A DNA stretch of 64,000 nucleotides from Chitinophaga nivalis (GCF_025989125.1 NZ_JAPDNR010000001.1:2400301-2464300), one strand, 5' to 3'; positions 19,201-27,204 are shown, numbered from the stretch's first letter. Notes: generated by a model from the sequence alone, not told the origin. Translations and numbers: made by a program.

Positions 19201-21532
19201 TAATCTGAAAATGGAAATGCGGATTGATTCTTCCGTAGTACATGAAGGTAGTAAGACAGCCGTAACATTTGGGTTTGTCAATGATCAGATTACTTCTGCC
19301 GAAAATATTAAAATAGCCATCGCCACACAGGCAGGTATCACTAATACAGATGCTGCTGATTACAGTGGCCTCCCGGATGAAGTGACCCTGGCTGCCGGTA
19401 ACCATGATAAAACCGTACAACTGCATATAACGGCAGATAATGTACTGGAAGGCGACGAGCAGGTACAGTTCACAGCTAAACTGCTGACAGCCGGTTATAC
19501 TATTAAACAACCAGGGTTACTGCTGATACCGGAAACCGGTGATATGCTGGTAACACTGAGCAAAACAAAAGATGCCGCTGAACCAGCCACACACGGTGCT
19601 TACCTGATTAAACTGCCAGGTACGTCTACCGCGGCTGCGGATGTGAAAGTGGTATTCTATGTAAGCAGCATTATCGGTACCACCAATATTGCACCGATTC
19701 AGACGGCTGTAAATATCCCGGCGGGTAAAAACAGTGTAGCCGTTCCCGTAAATGTGATTGATAACAATGTGATTGAAGGGGATGAAGAAGTACGGGTAGC
19801 ATTAATGCTGGCGCAGATGAAACGTTTCAATAAAAACATGGCGCTGGATGTAAACGATCAGGATACCGTGACGCTGATCGTACATGATGACGAAAGTGAT
19901 GCAACAGGTCCTAAAGCGGTCAGCCGCGAAATGCTGATAGAAAAAGTAGCAGATGCCGCAGAACCAGCTGTTCCCGGCTCCTTCCGGATTCGTTTTACAG
20001 ATGCTGCTTTATCTGCCGTAAAAGATGTGGTAGTAAACTATACCATTGCCGGAGATGCCGTAGCAGACAGCCGCTACAAAAAACTGAGCGGACAGGCTAC
20101 TATTCCTGCCGGACAGCATAGCGCAACAGTAGTGGTAACACCGATCGATAATAATATTGTAGAGGGAGATGAAAGTGTAGACCTGACATTACAAAAAGTT
20201 AGCAGTACGCTGGCAGGTGTCACCTGGCCTTTATCCAAACAGACTACCGCGGAAGTAATCATTCATGATAATGATACCCTGGTACTGGATCTGACAACTA
20301 ATGTGACAACGGCTGCAGAAGGAGAAGCCGTATCGTTTACGATGAAGTCCGTGAATAAAGCAGCGCACGATATGCCGATCCGCCTGAAAGTGACGCAGGA
20401 CGCTGCCCGCAAGTTCACTGCCAGCGAAGGAACTGTGAATGGCGACATGATCACCGTTACATTACCGGCCTTACAAACGGAACACACCTTTACGATCACC
20501 GCTACCGACAATGATGTGAATGATGACGATGGTTATCTGAAAGTGGCGATACAACCCTATACCGGTAACAATGGCGGACCATTGTACAAACCCGGAACAG
20601 CTGCGGAGAAAGAGGTGGTGATCACAGATAATGATCCGCTTACCCTCCAGTTTGCAGCAGATAAATTCAGTGTGAAGGAAGGAAATATGGGAGATCGTAA
20701 TCCACTGAATTTTAACCTGAAAATGAACCGGAAGAGTTCCCGTCCGATTACTATCAGCTTTGATTTTGAAGCATCAACTGATGGGGTAGAATATCCGTTT
20801 ATGGGTTACAAAGCTACACCGGGCGTAGACTTCGACAATACCGTGAAACAGGTGGTAATACCAGCTTATGAAACCATGGCGAAGGTACCGGTGACGATTA
20901 TTGGAGATACCATTTTTGAGCAAAATGAAACATTTGTATTGAAAATGAATGCCGTGAGCGTGCCTTCCGGAAAGTATGTACCGGTAATCGGCGACCTGAC
21001 CAAAGCCACGGGCGTTATCCTGAATGATGATCCGATGTGTCGCCCTTGTGATGCTGACGGCGATGGTTTGAGTAATGAAGAGGAAGATATCAATGGTAAT
21101 GGTGATCCGTTTGATGACGATACGGATGGAGATGGTATACCCAACTTCCTGGACCTGGATTCTGATGGTGATGGCGTACCGGATTCCGTAGAACGCTTTA
21201 CCACCGACAAGCGCTACATCGATAATAACAAAAATAAAATCAGGGTACATCCGGCGATATCTCCGAATGGCGACGGACAGGGAAATGACGTGATGTACAT
21301 TGAAAACATCGAGAAGTATCCGAAGAATGAAGTGGTCATCTTTAACCGCTGGGGAGGTACCATTTTCAGACTGAATAACTATGATAACAAGGTCAATAAC
21401 TTTAAAGGACGCGCCAATGCCGGTGGTAATGTAGGCGCGGATGTACCGGATGGTTCTTATTTCTACAACATCGAAATATGGGCAGATGGTAAACAGGAAC
21501 GTTATACCGGGTTTATTGTAATCAAACGTTAA
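10217..21532 (+). CDS. Giant Calx-beta repeat surface adhesin with type IX secretion C-terminal domain (SprB-like)
   Basis: From the ATG at 10217 the protein has 3771 residues. An in-frame ATG at 10175 would put 14 polar residues before the signal peptide MLFWLRLTLLLPGLLLIVFS..LQA, so the later start is preferred. After an N-terminal region of about 300 residues come some twenty-five Calx-beta-like domains, recognised by repeated DxxxxEGxExF-type and IxDD motifs. Residues 666-2405 are five tandem 348-residue units. Near residues 3611-3660 is a thrombospondin type-3-like calcium-binding stretch (DADGDGLSNEEED, DTDGDGIPNFLD, DSDGDGVPD). The last 94 residues (SPNGDGQGNDV, VVIFNRWGG, PDGSYFYNI, GFIVIKR) form the gliding-motility-associated C-terminal domain, a type B type IX secretion signal. 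With the PorP/SprF gene next door this resembles the sprB-sprF arrangement. A role in attachment or gliding is inferred. Confidence 0.92.
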   Translation: MLFWLRLTLLLPGLLLIVFSGLQAQTVRVINPNGGNTASDGLRIEIDADGPNAGNYRIYRNGKCETYRGSIDPGIVPSLILVKQIPRVVSSEVRPSVCEVSDVLGAGTTANPYRINIIGTIDPEPAATFQKGALITTISYVKGDPYFILDFTLNSNQSGYTPYLYLSEYTVMQQELHPADPDNPGAESWCAHGFINGATSPSLVGQFRTATSCAAYNTPLTHVYAAQSGFSSYYAGDEYLRNEKQNEIDLYNTNRQNVVTNYNRGLAVALNMGYKSPANAAIGGAVMVGYGSQTDFSDYEQLRTNVLVPRATSSGSTPITVEFASATAVDDEGSTNHAPASLKLRVVTGGVLKTPAYLKMVVGNAGTAVAGTDYSMQEGYMIPAKTYTAGEIISLDNVTIHGNNRLEYSRNLTFELVPTCSPMVLVGAQKTCAYTIKDDEPRDLTLKVPMAIAEGTTGVGKVSLPTGVLTSQKIWVKLRPDATSTALLNDDYLIPDSVLIDIGKSDADIMIKVLNDKILEKEESLKLVAAADVMGQFQTTTGDATKLLDDTRNQSEYTVISVLKSATLPEGYKGKLKVSLPDGVTTDIPVTVNLTTSGTATSGLDYEITPASVILTGHEIEVDLDIKPDTRIEGNETLKIVPASSDPTDIGFKEMAADIIIKDAQLPATITLHLSKISIEEGQSADLWAELPAGLTTDIPIDVKIDTGTTSTALTGSYSGLPALIKILPPGNVPVKYPITATVNKVWDDDRYLIINGSTTDNGIVIGDSVKLSITDKTAGQPKLLTLKADKANLKEDDSTKFTIALPTGYSSAKDIVISLSKNPTGTEASDGDFEYVQSQIKLPAFTNNVLTDFTVIRAKKDGIIEKKEALYIAGNATGYTVADAKVEIEDQTRLNPANTVVTFAAAAQHLNEKGAPENTTITFNLPANITTEIPIKVKLPQITGTATRTDDYQLLPEVNFTGTGGSALLTVVADKLIEGLEDFKITAAVSDEETTPYTMVGNSLDFDIKDDQLPATVTLHLSKNTIEEGTTADLWAELPVGVTTAIPIVVNITPGTTSTAINTSYSGLPAQIKILPPGNVPVKYPITAIANKVWDDDRYLIINGSTTDNGIVMGDSVKLSMVDKTTGQPKLITLQADKANLKEDDSTKFTITLPAGYTAAKDIVISLRKNPTGTEASDGDFEYVQQQIKLPAYTNSTLTAFTVIRAKKDGIIEKKEALYIAGDATGYTVSDAKVEIEDQTRLNPANTVVTFAAAAQHLNEKGAPESTVITFKLPTNVTTEIPIKVKLPQITGTATRTDDYQLLPEVNFTGAGGSAQLTVVADKLIEGLEDFKITAAVSDEEATSYTMVGNSLDFDIKDDQLPATVTLHLSKNIIEEGTTADLWAELPAGVTTAIPIVVNITPGTTSTALGTSYSGLPAQIKILPSGNVPVKYPVKAIENKVWDDDRYLIINGSTTDNGIVIGDSVKLSMVDKTTGQPKQITLQADKANVKEDDSTKFTITLPAGYTAAKDIVISLRKNPTGTTASDGDFEYVQQQIKLPAYTNSTLTAFTVIRAKKDGIIEKAEDLYIAGDATGYTVSDAKVVIVDQTRLNPANTVVTFAAAAQHLNEKGAPENTTITFNLPANVTTEIPIKVKLPQTTGTATAGTDYQLQPEVSFTGAGGSTLLAVTADLLIEGLEDFRIAASVSDEETTAYTMVGNNLDFDIKDAQLPATITLHLSQNTIEEGSTADLWAELPAGVTTAIPIVVNIAAGTTSTALSNSYSGLPAQIKILPPGNVPVKYPVKAIENKVWDDDRYLIINGSTTDNGIVIGDSVKLSMVDKTTGQQKLIILQADKATVKEDDSTKFTITLPAGYTAAKDIVISLRKNLTGTTASDGDFEYVQQQIKLPAYTNSTLTAFTVIRAKKDGIIERAEDLYIAGDAAGYTISDAKVVIVDQTRLNPANTVVTFAAAAQHLNEKGAPENTVITFKLPANVTTEIPIKVKLPQSTGTATSGTDYQLQPEVSFTGAGGNTLLTVTPDLLIEGLEDFRIAATVSDEETTAYTMAGNLLDFDIKDAQLPATITLHLSQNTIEEGSTADLWAELPAGVTTAIPILVNITAGTTSTALSNSYSGLPTQIKILPPGNVPVKYPIKAIENKVWDDDRYLIINGSTTDNGIVIGDSVKLSMVDKTTGQQKLIILQADKATVKEDDSTKFTITLPAGYTAAKDIVISLRKNPTGTTASDGDFEYVQQQIKLPAYTNSTLTAFTVIRAKKDGIIERAEDLYIAGDATGYTISDAKVVIEDQTRLNPANTVVTFAAADQHLNEKGAPESTSITFKLPANVTTEIPIKVKLPQTTGTATYGTDYQLLPEVNFTGTGGNTLLAVTQDILVEGPETFHLAPVVSDEMGTVYTLGGNPLDFDIKDEQFPLTAPIILSGAPDTIQEGAIAGTKITATLPNGWIAGKDLTVQLSKDAAASTAADSRHSSIPAVITIKNGTKAGVSTPITATLNDVMDDAASIRLEGNKGIAELPVTGTTVYIKDSTANLPGARTLTLTPDRTLVPEGQPVMVTVKMPYASTKDVLVNLQVDNSTEASAGSDYSFTTPVFRLDAGKKTAVFELIKTATDNILEKNEAVKVNANASGYTINNLNLVVQDQTRLLPANLVLTTTVFKSPLTEGDNGPVTISLPAGITTEVPITIQLPHTGGKAEAGIDYLLSNTAVLASGNSTQTGLTINKDNFTEGPEDFTITAKATDGISNYTMQPLHLVIEDDPTQYPLPALIELSSNTDKIDEGGAGVILKAQLPNGLQAGHDIVIHISNDPARSTADVQDHNTLPVPFDIIIKKGAREGVAAFEFKAKKDLVLEEDETYTFIGTTDDPVNRKVGDKNITILDRTHDDPATGFIHISSLSPDTHVLEGNVYHAKVSLAPGVTSSRDIRIGLAIGGSSVAGADDIMNMPATVTIQANVPYVSFSFVAKKDFVLEKAELLRIVAMPLNYPGMKGDSLAVIIDDVTSLNPDNLKMEMRIDSSVVHEGSKTAVTFGFVNDQITSAENIKIAIATQAGITNTDAADYSGLPDEVTLAAGNHDKTVQLHITADNVLEGDEQVQFTAKLLTAGYTIKQPGLLLIPETGDMLVTLSKTKDAAEPATHGAYLIKLPGTSTAAADVKVVFYVSSIIGTTNIAPIQTAVNIPAGKNSVAVPVNVIDNNVIEGDEEVRVALMLAQMKRFNKNMALDVNDQDTVTLIVHDDESDATGPKAVSREMLIEKVADAAEPAVPGSFRIRFTDAALSAVKDVVVNYTIAGDAVADSRYKKLSGQATIPAGQHSATVVVTPIDNNIVEGDESVDLTLQKVSSTLAGVTWPLSKQTTAEVIIHDNDTLVLDLTTNVTTAAEGEAVSFTMKSVNKAAHDMPIRLKVTQDAARKFTASEGTVNGDMITVTLPALQTEHTFTITATDNDVNDDDGYLKVAIQPYTGNNGGPLYKPGTAAEKEVVITDNDPLTLQFAADKFSVKEGNMGDRNPLNFNLKMNRKSSRPITISFDFEASTDGVEYPFMGYKATPGVDFDNTVKQVVIPAYETMAKVPVTIIGDTIFEQNETFVLKMNAVSVPSGKYVPVIGDLTKATGVILNDDPMCRPCDADGDGLSNEEEDINGNGDPFDDDTDGDGIPNFLDLDSDGDGVPDSVERFTTDKRYIDNNKNKIRVHPAISPNGDGQGNDVMYIENIEKYPKNEVVIFNRWGGTIFRLNNYDNKVNNFKGRANAGGNVGADVPDGSYFYNIEIWADGKQERYTGFIVIKR
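12212..17431 (+). repeat. Five tandem coding repeats of exactly 1044 bp (348 residues each)
   Basis: Units begin at 12212, 13256, 14300, 15344 and 16388, each at the codon before Pro in LPAT(I/V)TLHLS. The next domain starts at 17432. All five intervals are 1044 bp, so no indel separates the copies. Each unit holds three Calx-beta-like domains with landmark strings WDDDRYLIINGSTTDNGIV, ASDGDFEYVQ and NEKGAPE. Units 1 and 2 share RTDDYQLLPEVNF, and units 3 and 4 share GTDYQLQPEVSF. Unit 5 diverges in its last domain. Confidence 0.95.
21047..21193 (+). other. Calcium-binding type-3 repeat segment of the adhesin
   Basis: The encoded segment after CRPC has three DxDxDG loops in a row (DADGDG, DTDGDG, DSDGDG) spaced by acidic linkers. 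This is the thrombospondin type-3 or OmpA-like linker pattern often placed just before a surface-sorting domain. It suggests a calcium-rigidified stalk near the membrane-proximal end. Confidence 0.75.
21248..21529 (+). other. Type B C-terminal sorting domain of the adhesin
   Basis: Residues 3678-3771 carry the gliding-motility-associated C-terminal domain signatures: HPAISPNGDGQGND, EVVIFNRWGG, DGSYFYNI and a final GFIVIKR. Type B domains need a cognate PorP/SprF-family protein for export through the type IX system, and one is encoded directly downstream. Confidence 0.85.
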
Positions 21533-21584
21533 TGAATAAACGAATTAGTAAGGTGATTCTGAAACAATATTTATGCTGATACCT

Positions 21585-22499
21585 ATGAAAAAGCATCTTA
21601 TGAAAGCTTTAGGGATTGTGTTGTTATGTGGGTGTTGCTGTATACAGGTACAGGCACAGCAACAGCCATTGTATTCGCAGTATATGTTCAACGGCATGGT
21701 GATTAACCCTGCTTACCCTTCTATGGATGAATCGTCCAGCCTCACAGCGGTAGGGCGTAACCAGTGGGTAGGGGTGGATGGTGCGCCTAAAACAGCCACG
21801 GCTTCTTTCTATACGCCTATCAAGGCTACGAATACCAGCTTTGGTGTATCGCTGATGAATGAAAAAATCACGGTAAACTCGCAGACGGCTGTCAACTTTA
21901 ATGTTTCCCAGCGGGTAAAGCTGAATGATAAGATTTATCTCGCCCTGGGGTTAAAAGGTGGTATGTCGCAGTACCGGGAAGATAATAGTTCCCTGTCTAC
22001 AACCGACCCGGTTTTTGCCCAAAACCAGAGCTACTGGAAAACAGATATCGGCTTCGGTTTTATGGTGTTTACCGATCACTTTTTTATTGGCTTGTCTTCT
22101 CCGACTTTCAAAAGTTTTGACCTGGGCAACAGTGTGAATAAAATGACGATTGCTACCCATTACTATGTGCAAAGCGGATACCTGATTGATATTAATGATG
22201 ACGTGAAGCTGAAGCCGAATGTGTTGCTGCGTATGGTGAAGGGAGCCGGTTTTCAGTATGATCTTAATGCAAACATCCTGTTGAAAAACCTGGTATGGCT
22301 GGGAGCTTCCTGGCGTTCGGAGAAAACAGTTACCGGACTGGTACAGGTACAGGCAACCAAAAATTTACAGATCGGATATTCTTACGATACCCCGTTGCAG
22401 TCGAATCTGAAAGGTGCACAAACGGTCTCGCATGAATTGATGATTAATTATCGTTTCAGTTGGTCTAAATGGAAAGTGGTGGCCCCACGTTATTTCTAA
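21585..22499 (+). CDS. PorP/SprF family type IX secretion system membrane protein
   Basis: The 304-residue protein has a signal peptide (MKKHLMKALGIVLLCGCCCIQVQA) and the family opening QQQPLYSQYMFNGMVINPAYPS. It then shows the conserved VGRNQWVGVDGAPKTATAS motif and a chain of beta-strands of an outer-membrane barrel. An upstream ATG at 21573 adds four residues and cannot be excluded. SprF in Flavobacterium is needed to export the type B-domain adhesin SprB, and the gene here follows the adhesin by about 50 bp. Functional pairing of the two is a well-supported inference. Confidence 0.93.
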   Translation: MKKHLMKALGIVLLCGCCCIQVQAQQQPLYSQYMFNGMVINPAYPSMDESSSLTAVGRNQWVGVDGAPKTATASFYTPIKATNTSFGVSLMNEKITVNSQTAVNFNVSQRVKLNDKIYLALGLKGGMSQYREDNSSLSTTDPVFAQNQSYWKTDIGFGFMVFTDHFFIGLSSPTFKSFDLGNSVNKMTIATHYYVQSGYLIDINDDVKLKPNVLLRMVKGAGFQYDLNANILLKNLVWLGASWRSEKTVTGLVQVQATKNLQIGYSYDTPLQSNLKGAQTVSHELMINYRFSWSKWKVVAPRYF

Positions 22500-22509
22500 C
22501 TTTAAAATC

Positions 22510-24603
22510 ATGAATCGTATGCGAAAACATCGTTTCCGGCATTTCATACTTTTCCTGAGCGCAGTAACACTGTTTTTTTCCTGCCAGTTTATGAAGAACC
22601 ACGTACAGCATGGTGGTCTGGGTAGTATGGCAAAAGTGAACCGTGCAGAGCGTTTATATAAGAGACAAGAGTATGAGAAAGCTATCTCACTGTGTAATGA
22701 AGTCATCAACAATGGCGCCCGCGAAGAAGTACTTCGTAAAGCTAAACTGCAACTGGCACGTATATACGTGGAAACGCGGCAGTTTGAAAAAACCATCAGC
22801 CTGTATGATGAGCTATTGTACAAACCTGGTAAAGATGTATTGGTAACGGACGTGACCAATTACATTGATCTGCTGAAACGTACCGGTCGGGTGGTACGTG
22901 CCAAAGAGATCGCGGCAGTATATGCCAATAACTATAAAAACAACGCCCGTTTTACCAATCTGCAGGAGTCTTTGGTAGATTACTACAGCTTTTTTAACCG
23001 CGATTCCCTGCAAAATGTACGGGTAGACAGCTTACGACTGAACCTGCCGGGTTACCAATATGGATTGGCGTTGTATCAGGAGAATGTGGTGTTTCTGTCC
23101 AATGATTTTAAGAAGAAAGAAGCCCAGTCGTTTTATACCAACTCCAAACTATACCAGATTTCGGAAGATGGCATTGAACCTTTCAGCAGCAGCCTGCGGG
23201 GCGTACTGCAGGTAGGACCGGCCTCTTTTTATGACAACGGAAAGAAAGTTATTTATACTTCCAACCGTTATGCAGATATCAAAAACGAGAAGAATTCCTA
23301 TATCAATTATAACAACGGTACCCAGTTATTGTCTGCCAATTACCAGGCGGATCATGACAACTGGACCAAACCCGTACCGGTGAAACTGGGAAAACATGGC
23401 GGATCTTCTTCTTTCCTGCATCCATCTGTTGTACCATCCGGTAAACGTTTGTACTTTGCATCCGATATGCCTGGCGGACAAGGCGGAACAGATATCTATT
23501 ATGCCGACTGGGATAAGGAAGCCAAACGCTGGAAAGAGCCCGTGAATATGGGCCCTGAGGTGAATACGAACGGGAATGAATTGTATCCTTTTGTCATCGG
23601 TGATAAATTATTCTTTTCTTCCAATGGACTGCCTGGTTTTGGTGGGTTGGATATTTTTATGATCAATGTGAAGAAGCGGGAAGAAGGCGTGGCACATTTA
23701 CCCTATCCTGTGAATACGCAGTTCGACGACCTGAATCCGGTACTGGATGAATCCAGGTTGTTGCTGTACTTTACTTCCGACCGTTCCGGTGCGCACGATA
23801 ATGATCATATCTATGTACTGAATCTGAAGAAAAATCCTTTGAAACAACTGGACCTGCCTTATCCCGGCAAGCCGGTAAAAGACGAAGATAAAGTGCCTTA
23901 TACCATGCATCAGGCGGATGGCCGTTTGCAAAAAACATTTGTGGGAGATAACCGGTACGATACCATGTTGCTGGAGCAAAAAAAGCAGCAGCTAGTTAAA
24001 GAACCGGTAGCAACAGTAGCCGTTACCGTTAGTGACGACCGTAAAACCACAGACTATGCCAATGAAACACCCGACAGTCATCCGGAGATGATTCCCTGGC
24101 AAAATAATATGCCACAGTATGCTACTACTACCGTAATGGCGGGTGTAAACCGTCAGGCGGCTGAAGAGTACAATGCTACTGCTTCTGCCGGTATCGTGGC
24201 GCGGCAGCTGGATAGTATCAGCAAAGCAGCCGCCATGCACCTGCGGGTACCTGGGGTGATCTATTATGACCTGAATTCCTATATACCACAGGAACAGGAG
24301 CGTTACAAACTGGATTCTGTTTATAAAGTATGGAAATCAAACCCGCACAGAATGATTATTGTGAGCGGGCATACTGATATTATTGGTGCAGAGCGGTATA
24401 ACCTGGCATTGTCCAAGAACCGCGCTGTGTACATACAGGAATGTTTGCTGCAAAAAGGCGTGGATGCAGATAAAATCAGGATTAACTATTTCGGTTCCAC
24501 ACGCCCGGTTTGGGTGGCTAAACAATTCAGTCTGTATACAGACAGGGATATGTTTATACAACAACAGGGGGTGAACAGGAGATGTGAAATCAACATACAA
24601 TAA
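22510..24603 (+). CDS. OmpA-family lipoprotein with TPR and PD40 propeller domains
   Basis: The 697-residue protein has a lipoprotein-type N-terminus (ILFLSAVTLFFSC, lipidated Cys near residue 25). TPR-like helices cover about residues 38-150 (AERLYKRQEYEKAISLCNEV). WD40-like PD40 repeats follow (LYFASDMPGGQGGTDIYY, KLFFSSNGLPGFGGLDIFM). The C-terminal OmpA domain (about residues 575-697) carries VSGHTD and NRRCEI, the peptidoglycan-contact motifs. The architecture matches PorE-type proteins that anchor type IX secretion or adhesin complexes to peptidoglycan. It starts 10 bp after the porP/sprF stop codon, so co-transcription is likely. A second in-frame ATG lies three codons in. Confidence 0.9.
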   Translation: MNRMRKHRFRHFILFLSAVTLFFSCQFMKNHVQHGGLGSMAKVNRAERLYKRQEYEKAISLCNEVINNGAREEVLRKAKLQLARIYVETRQFEKTISLYDELLYKPGKDVLVTDVTNYIDLLKRTGRVVRAKEIAAVYANNYKNNARFTNLQESLVDYYSFFNRDSLQNVRVDSLRLNLPGYQYGLALYQENVVFLSNDFKKKEAQSFYTNSKLYQISEDGIEPFSSSLRGVLQVGPASFYDNGKKVIYTSNRYADIKNEKNSYINYNNGTQLLSANYQADHDNWTKPVPVKLGKHGGSSSFLHPSVVPSGKRLYFASDMPGGQGGTDIYYADWDKEAKRWKEPVNMGPEVNTNGNELYPFVIGDKLFFSSNGLPGFGGLDIFMINVKKREEGVAHLPYPVNTQFDDLNPVLDESRLLLYFTSDRSGAHDNDHIYVLNLKKNPLKQLDLPYPGKPVKDEDKVPYTMHQADGRLQKTFVGDNRYDTMLLEQKKQQLVKEPVATVAVTVSDDRKTTDYANETPDSHPEMIPWQNNMPQYATTTVMAGVNRQAAEEYNATASAGIVARQLDSISKAAAMHLRVPGVIYYDLNSYIPQEQERYKLDSVYKVWKSNPHRMIIVSGHTDIIGAERYNLALSKNRAVYIQECLLQKGVDADKIRINYFGSTRPVWVAKQFSLYTDRDMFIQQQGVNRRCEINIQ

Positions 24604-24621
24604 GCGGAAATTTTTTAAAAT

Positions 24622-24633
24622 GCCCGAAAGGGC
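24622..24633 (+). other. Small GAAA-tetraloop hairpin before the second Calx-beta gene
   Basis: GCCC-GAAA-GGGC sits 19 nt after the OmpA-family stop codon and 39 nt before the next ATG. A weak T-run follows after a 10-bp gap. It may partly terminate transcription or act as an intercistronic processing signal. Confidence 0.3.
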
Positions 24634-24672
24634 CACAGGTGTTATTTTTTAGCGTATATCAAACTTTCTGAA

Positions 24673-27156
24673 ATGAACAAAATTGCTTCACTAATGCTTT
24701 TACTGGCGACAGGCACACAAGCCTTCGCGCAGGAAATGCCGGTTGTGTTCAACAAGAGTTTTAGTGCTCCGAAAAACCAGTACAGGAAACTGGCGATTGC
24801 GGAGAGTAACAACATTGTTGCTATCGGTGGGGGATCAGATAATGGATGCATTACCAAGTTATCTCCGACAGGAAATCTTATTTATAATGCCAAACTGAAT
24901 AAGGGCGGACTGGTAGCTTATCAGGATCTGCTGTTATTACCTAAGAATGAGTTGGTAGCAGTGGGTGGTGGTACCATTGCCTATGGCAATGCGCGTATTA
25001 CCAGGTTATCTTCCACAGGTGAGGTAGTATTTGATAAGAGTATTGGAAATGGCCAGGGAGGCTATTTTACAAAAATCATTATAGATCGTCATGGTAATTA
25101 TATTACCGTAGGGGTAGATGGCAGTAAACCTGCACAGGCACGCATTACTAAAATGTCGCCCGATGGAAAAATCGAATTCGATAAAGGATTTGGTGCACAT
25201 AATGTGTTCACCAATGTGCTGATCGATGAAGACGAAAATATCATTGCCGTAGGCGGTGATGTGGGCGACGGACAAGGAAAAGCGTACATGGTGAAAGTGG
25301 ATGGTAAAGGAGAAAAACAATTTGAACTTTCTTTTGGTAAACCAGGCGCCGTATTCGAAAAAATGCTGCTGCTGGAAGATGGCGCTGTACTGGCTATGGG
25401 CGGTGGCGCCTATGGTACCGGTAATGCCAGCCGTATTGCCAAGGTAAATACAGAAGGACAGGTAGTATTTGACAAGGAATACAGCACCGTGGATGGTAAA
25501 TTCAATGCCATGCGGGTGAATGACCTGGGTCAGATATTTGCCTGCGCCGAAGAAAAAGATAAAGGCCGTATCGTGAAATTGCGTCCGGATGGTACAGAGC
25601 TGTTCAACAAAGAAGTAGATGCAGCACTGTATGCCCTGGAAGTAGGTAAAAACGGGAAAGTGGTAGCTACCGGTGGTAACGTTGGCAGCAATACCGGTAA
25701 GGTAGTAAAACTGCTGCCGGATGGTACCATCACTGTCAATAAAAACCTGGGTTCTGTTTTCCAGCATCTGTTGCTGACAGAAGATGATGAAATGTGCATG
25801 GTTACCAAAGATGGTTACCGGCTCGTGAAACTCAGCCCTGATGGTGAAATGATGTTTGATAAACAACTGGGTAAATACGATGCGAAAACATCCCTGGTAT
25901 CTTTACTGATGAGCCCTTCCGGAGAAATTCTGGCAGCTGGCGGCGGTGAAGAAGATGGTAACCGTATTATCAAAATCAGCCATGGCGTATCTGTAAATGA
26001 TATTGCTGTATCAGAACCTTTGAACGGTTTATCCAATGCTACCCTGACGATTACTTTATCCGGCTTCTTAAGAAGCAATGGTGTTCGTACGCCCGTTAAC
26101 GTGCATTACAAAACCATTCCGCATAATGGTGGTGCAGGTGCTGCCGACTTTGATGTAACAGAAGGTACCATCTCTTTTGTGCCTTCTGAATTTGCAGCAG
26201 GGGCCATCATCTCCAAAACTATCCAGATACCGGTAAAGAGTGATAATCTGCTGGAAGGTAAAGAAGCTTTCCATGTGGAGATCCTGGATGCTTCCGAGTT
26301 ATACCTGACTAAGGCGAAAGGGGAAGTAACCATCCTGGATCAACCGGCTATGGTGAAATTCATTGGTGGTAACAATGGTGCAGAACCAGCTACTGATGTA
26401 GTATTCTCTGCCGGATTATTTAAGCGGGATAATACACCGTTGATCAATGCTACTTCCAAACCGGTACGTCTGACCTATAAATTCGGCAATGGTACCGCTT
26501 TACCGGGTGCTGATTTTGTAAACAGCATCAAAGCGCCTTTTGCGATCGAAAGTGGTGCGAGCACAGCTAACCTGGCAGTGAAAGTAAAAGATGATAACCG
26601 TTTTGAACTGGCAGAAACTGTGGTATTGGTACTGAGTGAAATCAAGGTGGAAAATGAGGCCATCGTAGGTTATAATGGTGATGTGAATTCTATTTCTGCT
26701 TCCCAGTATATCCAGGACCAGGCGGCTTACATCACCCTGGTAAAACTGACAGACGCCAACGAATCGGCTACTGCACCGGTGAGCATGTTTAAATGCATCC
26801 TGGTAAAAGCAGCAGATCAGTCTGTACAAACCAATTGCACTGGCAGCGATATCAACATCTATTTTGGGGTAGATTCCTCCAGTACAGCTGCTTACGGTAA
26901 GGATTACGTGATCATGAACGGCGACATGGTGAAAATTACCGGTGATTGTGCGTTCAGCGAAACCGATATCCAGGTGGCGTTGGTAAATGACCGTATCAAA
27001 GAAAACGATGCTTTGGTGGCAGTAAAACTGCGGGATGCGACAGCGGCGGCTAATGCCGGCGTGCTGAAGATTTCACCGGAGCTGAAGTTAAACAAGGCCA
27101 TTGCAGTTATCCACGACGACGACAACGACGAGGGAACTGTGTTAACGGCTAAATAA
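24673..27156 (+). CDS. Secreted delta-60-like propeller plus Calx-beta protein
   Basis: The 827-residue protein starts with a signal peptide (MNKIASLMLLLATGTQAFA, then QE). Residues about 30-440 consist of repeating 45-55-residue units with the pattern (I/V)xKLxPxGxxxFDKxxG and xIIAVGG, resembling delta-60 repeats or a beta-propeller. Residues about 445-820 contain three to four Calx-beta domains (LSGFLRSNGVRTPVNVHY, DNLLEGKEAFHVEIL, DDNRFELAETVVLVL). The protein ends VIHDDDNDEGTVLTAK and lacks a recognisable type IX sorting domain. This contrasts with the giant adhesin and leaves its final location open. It is last in the rightward locus, 69 bp after the OmpA-family gene, and is followed by a strong terminator. 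Function is unknown. Confidence 0.82.
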   Translation: MNKIASLMLLLATGTQAFAQEMPVVFNKSFSAPKNQYRKLAIAESNNIVAIGGGSDNGCITKLSPTGNLIYNAKLNKGGLVAYQDLLLLPKNELVAVGGGTIAYGNARITRLSSTGEVVFDKSIGNGQGGYFTKIIIDRHGNYITVGVDGSKPAQARITKMSPDGKIEFDKGFGAHNVFTNVLIDEDENIIAVGGDVGDGQGKAYMVKVDGKGEKQFELSFGKPGAVFEKMLLLEDGAVLAMGGGAYGTGNASRIAKVNTEGQVVFDKEYSTVDGKFNAMRVNDLGQIFACAEEKDKGRIVKLRPDGTELFNKEVDAALYALEVGKNGKVVATGGNVGSNTGKVVKLLPDGTITVNKNLGSVFQHLLLTEDDEMCMVTKDGYRLVKLSPDGEMMFDKQLGKYDAKTSLVSLLMSPSGEILAAGGGEEDGNRIIKISHGVSVNDIAVSEPLNGLSNATLTITLSGFLRSNGVRTPVNVHYKTIPHNGGAGAADFDVTEGTISFVPSEFAAGAIISKTIQIPVKSDNLLEGKEAFHVEILDASELYLTKAKGEVTILDQPAMVKFIGGNNGAEPATDVVFSAGLFKRDNTPLINATSKPVRLTYKFGNGTALPGADFVNSIKAPFAIESGASTANLAVKVKDDNRFELAETVVLVLSEIKVENEAIVGYNGDVNSISASQYIQDQAAYITLVKLTDANESATAPVSMFKCILVKAADQSVQTNCTGSDINIYFGVDSSSTAAYGKDYVIMNGDMVKITGDCAFSETDIQVALVNDRIKENDALVAVKLRDATAAANAGVLKISPELKLNKAIAVIHDDDNDEGTVLTAK

Positions 27157-27204
27157 GCATGGCTTGAATCACTAACCGATATACGCGCTTCAGGCACACC
27201 TACG

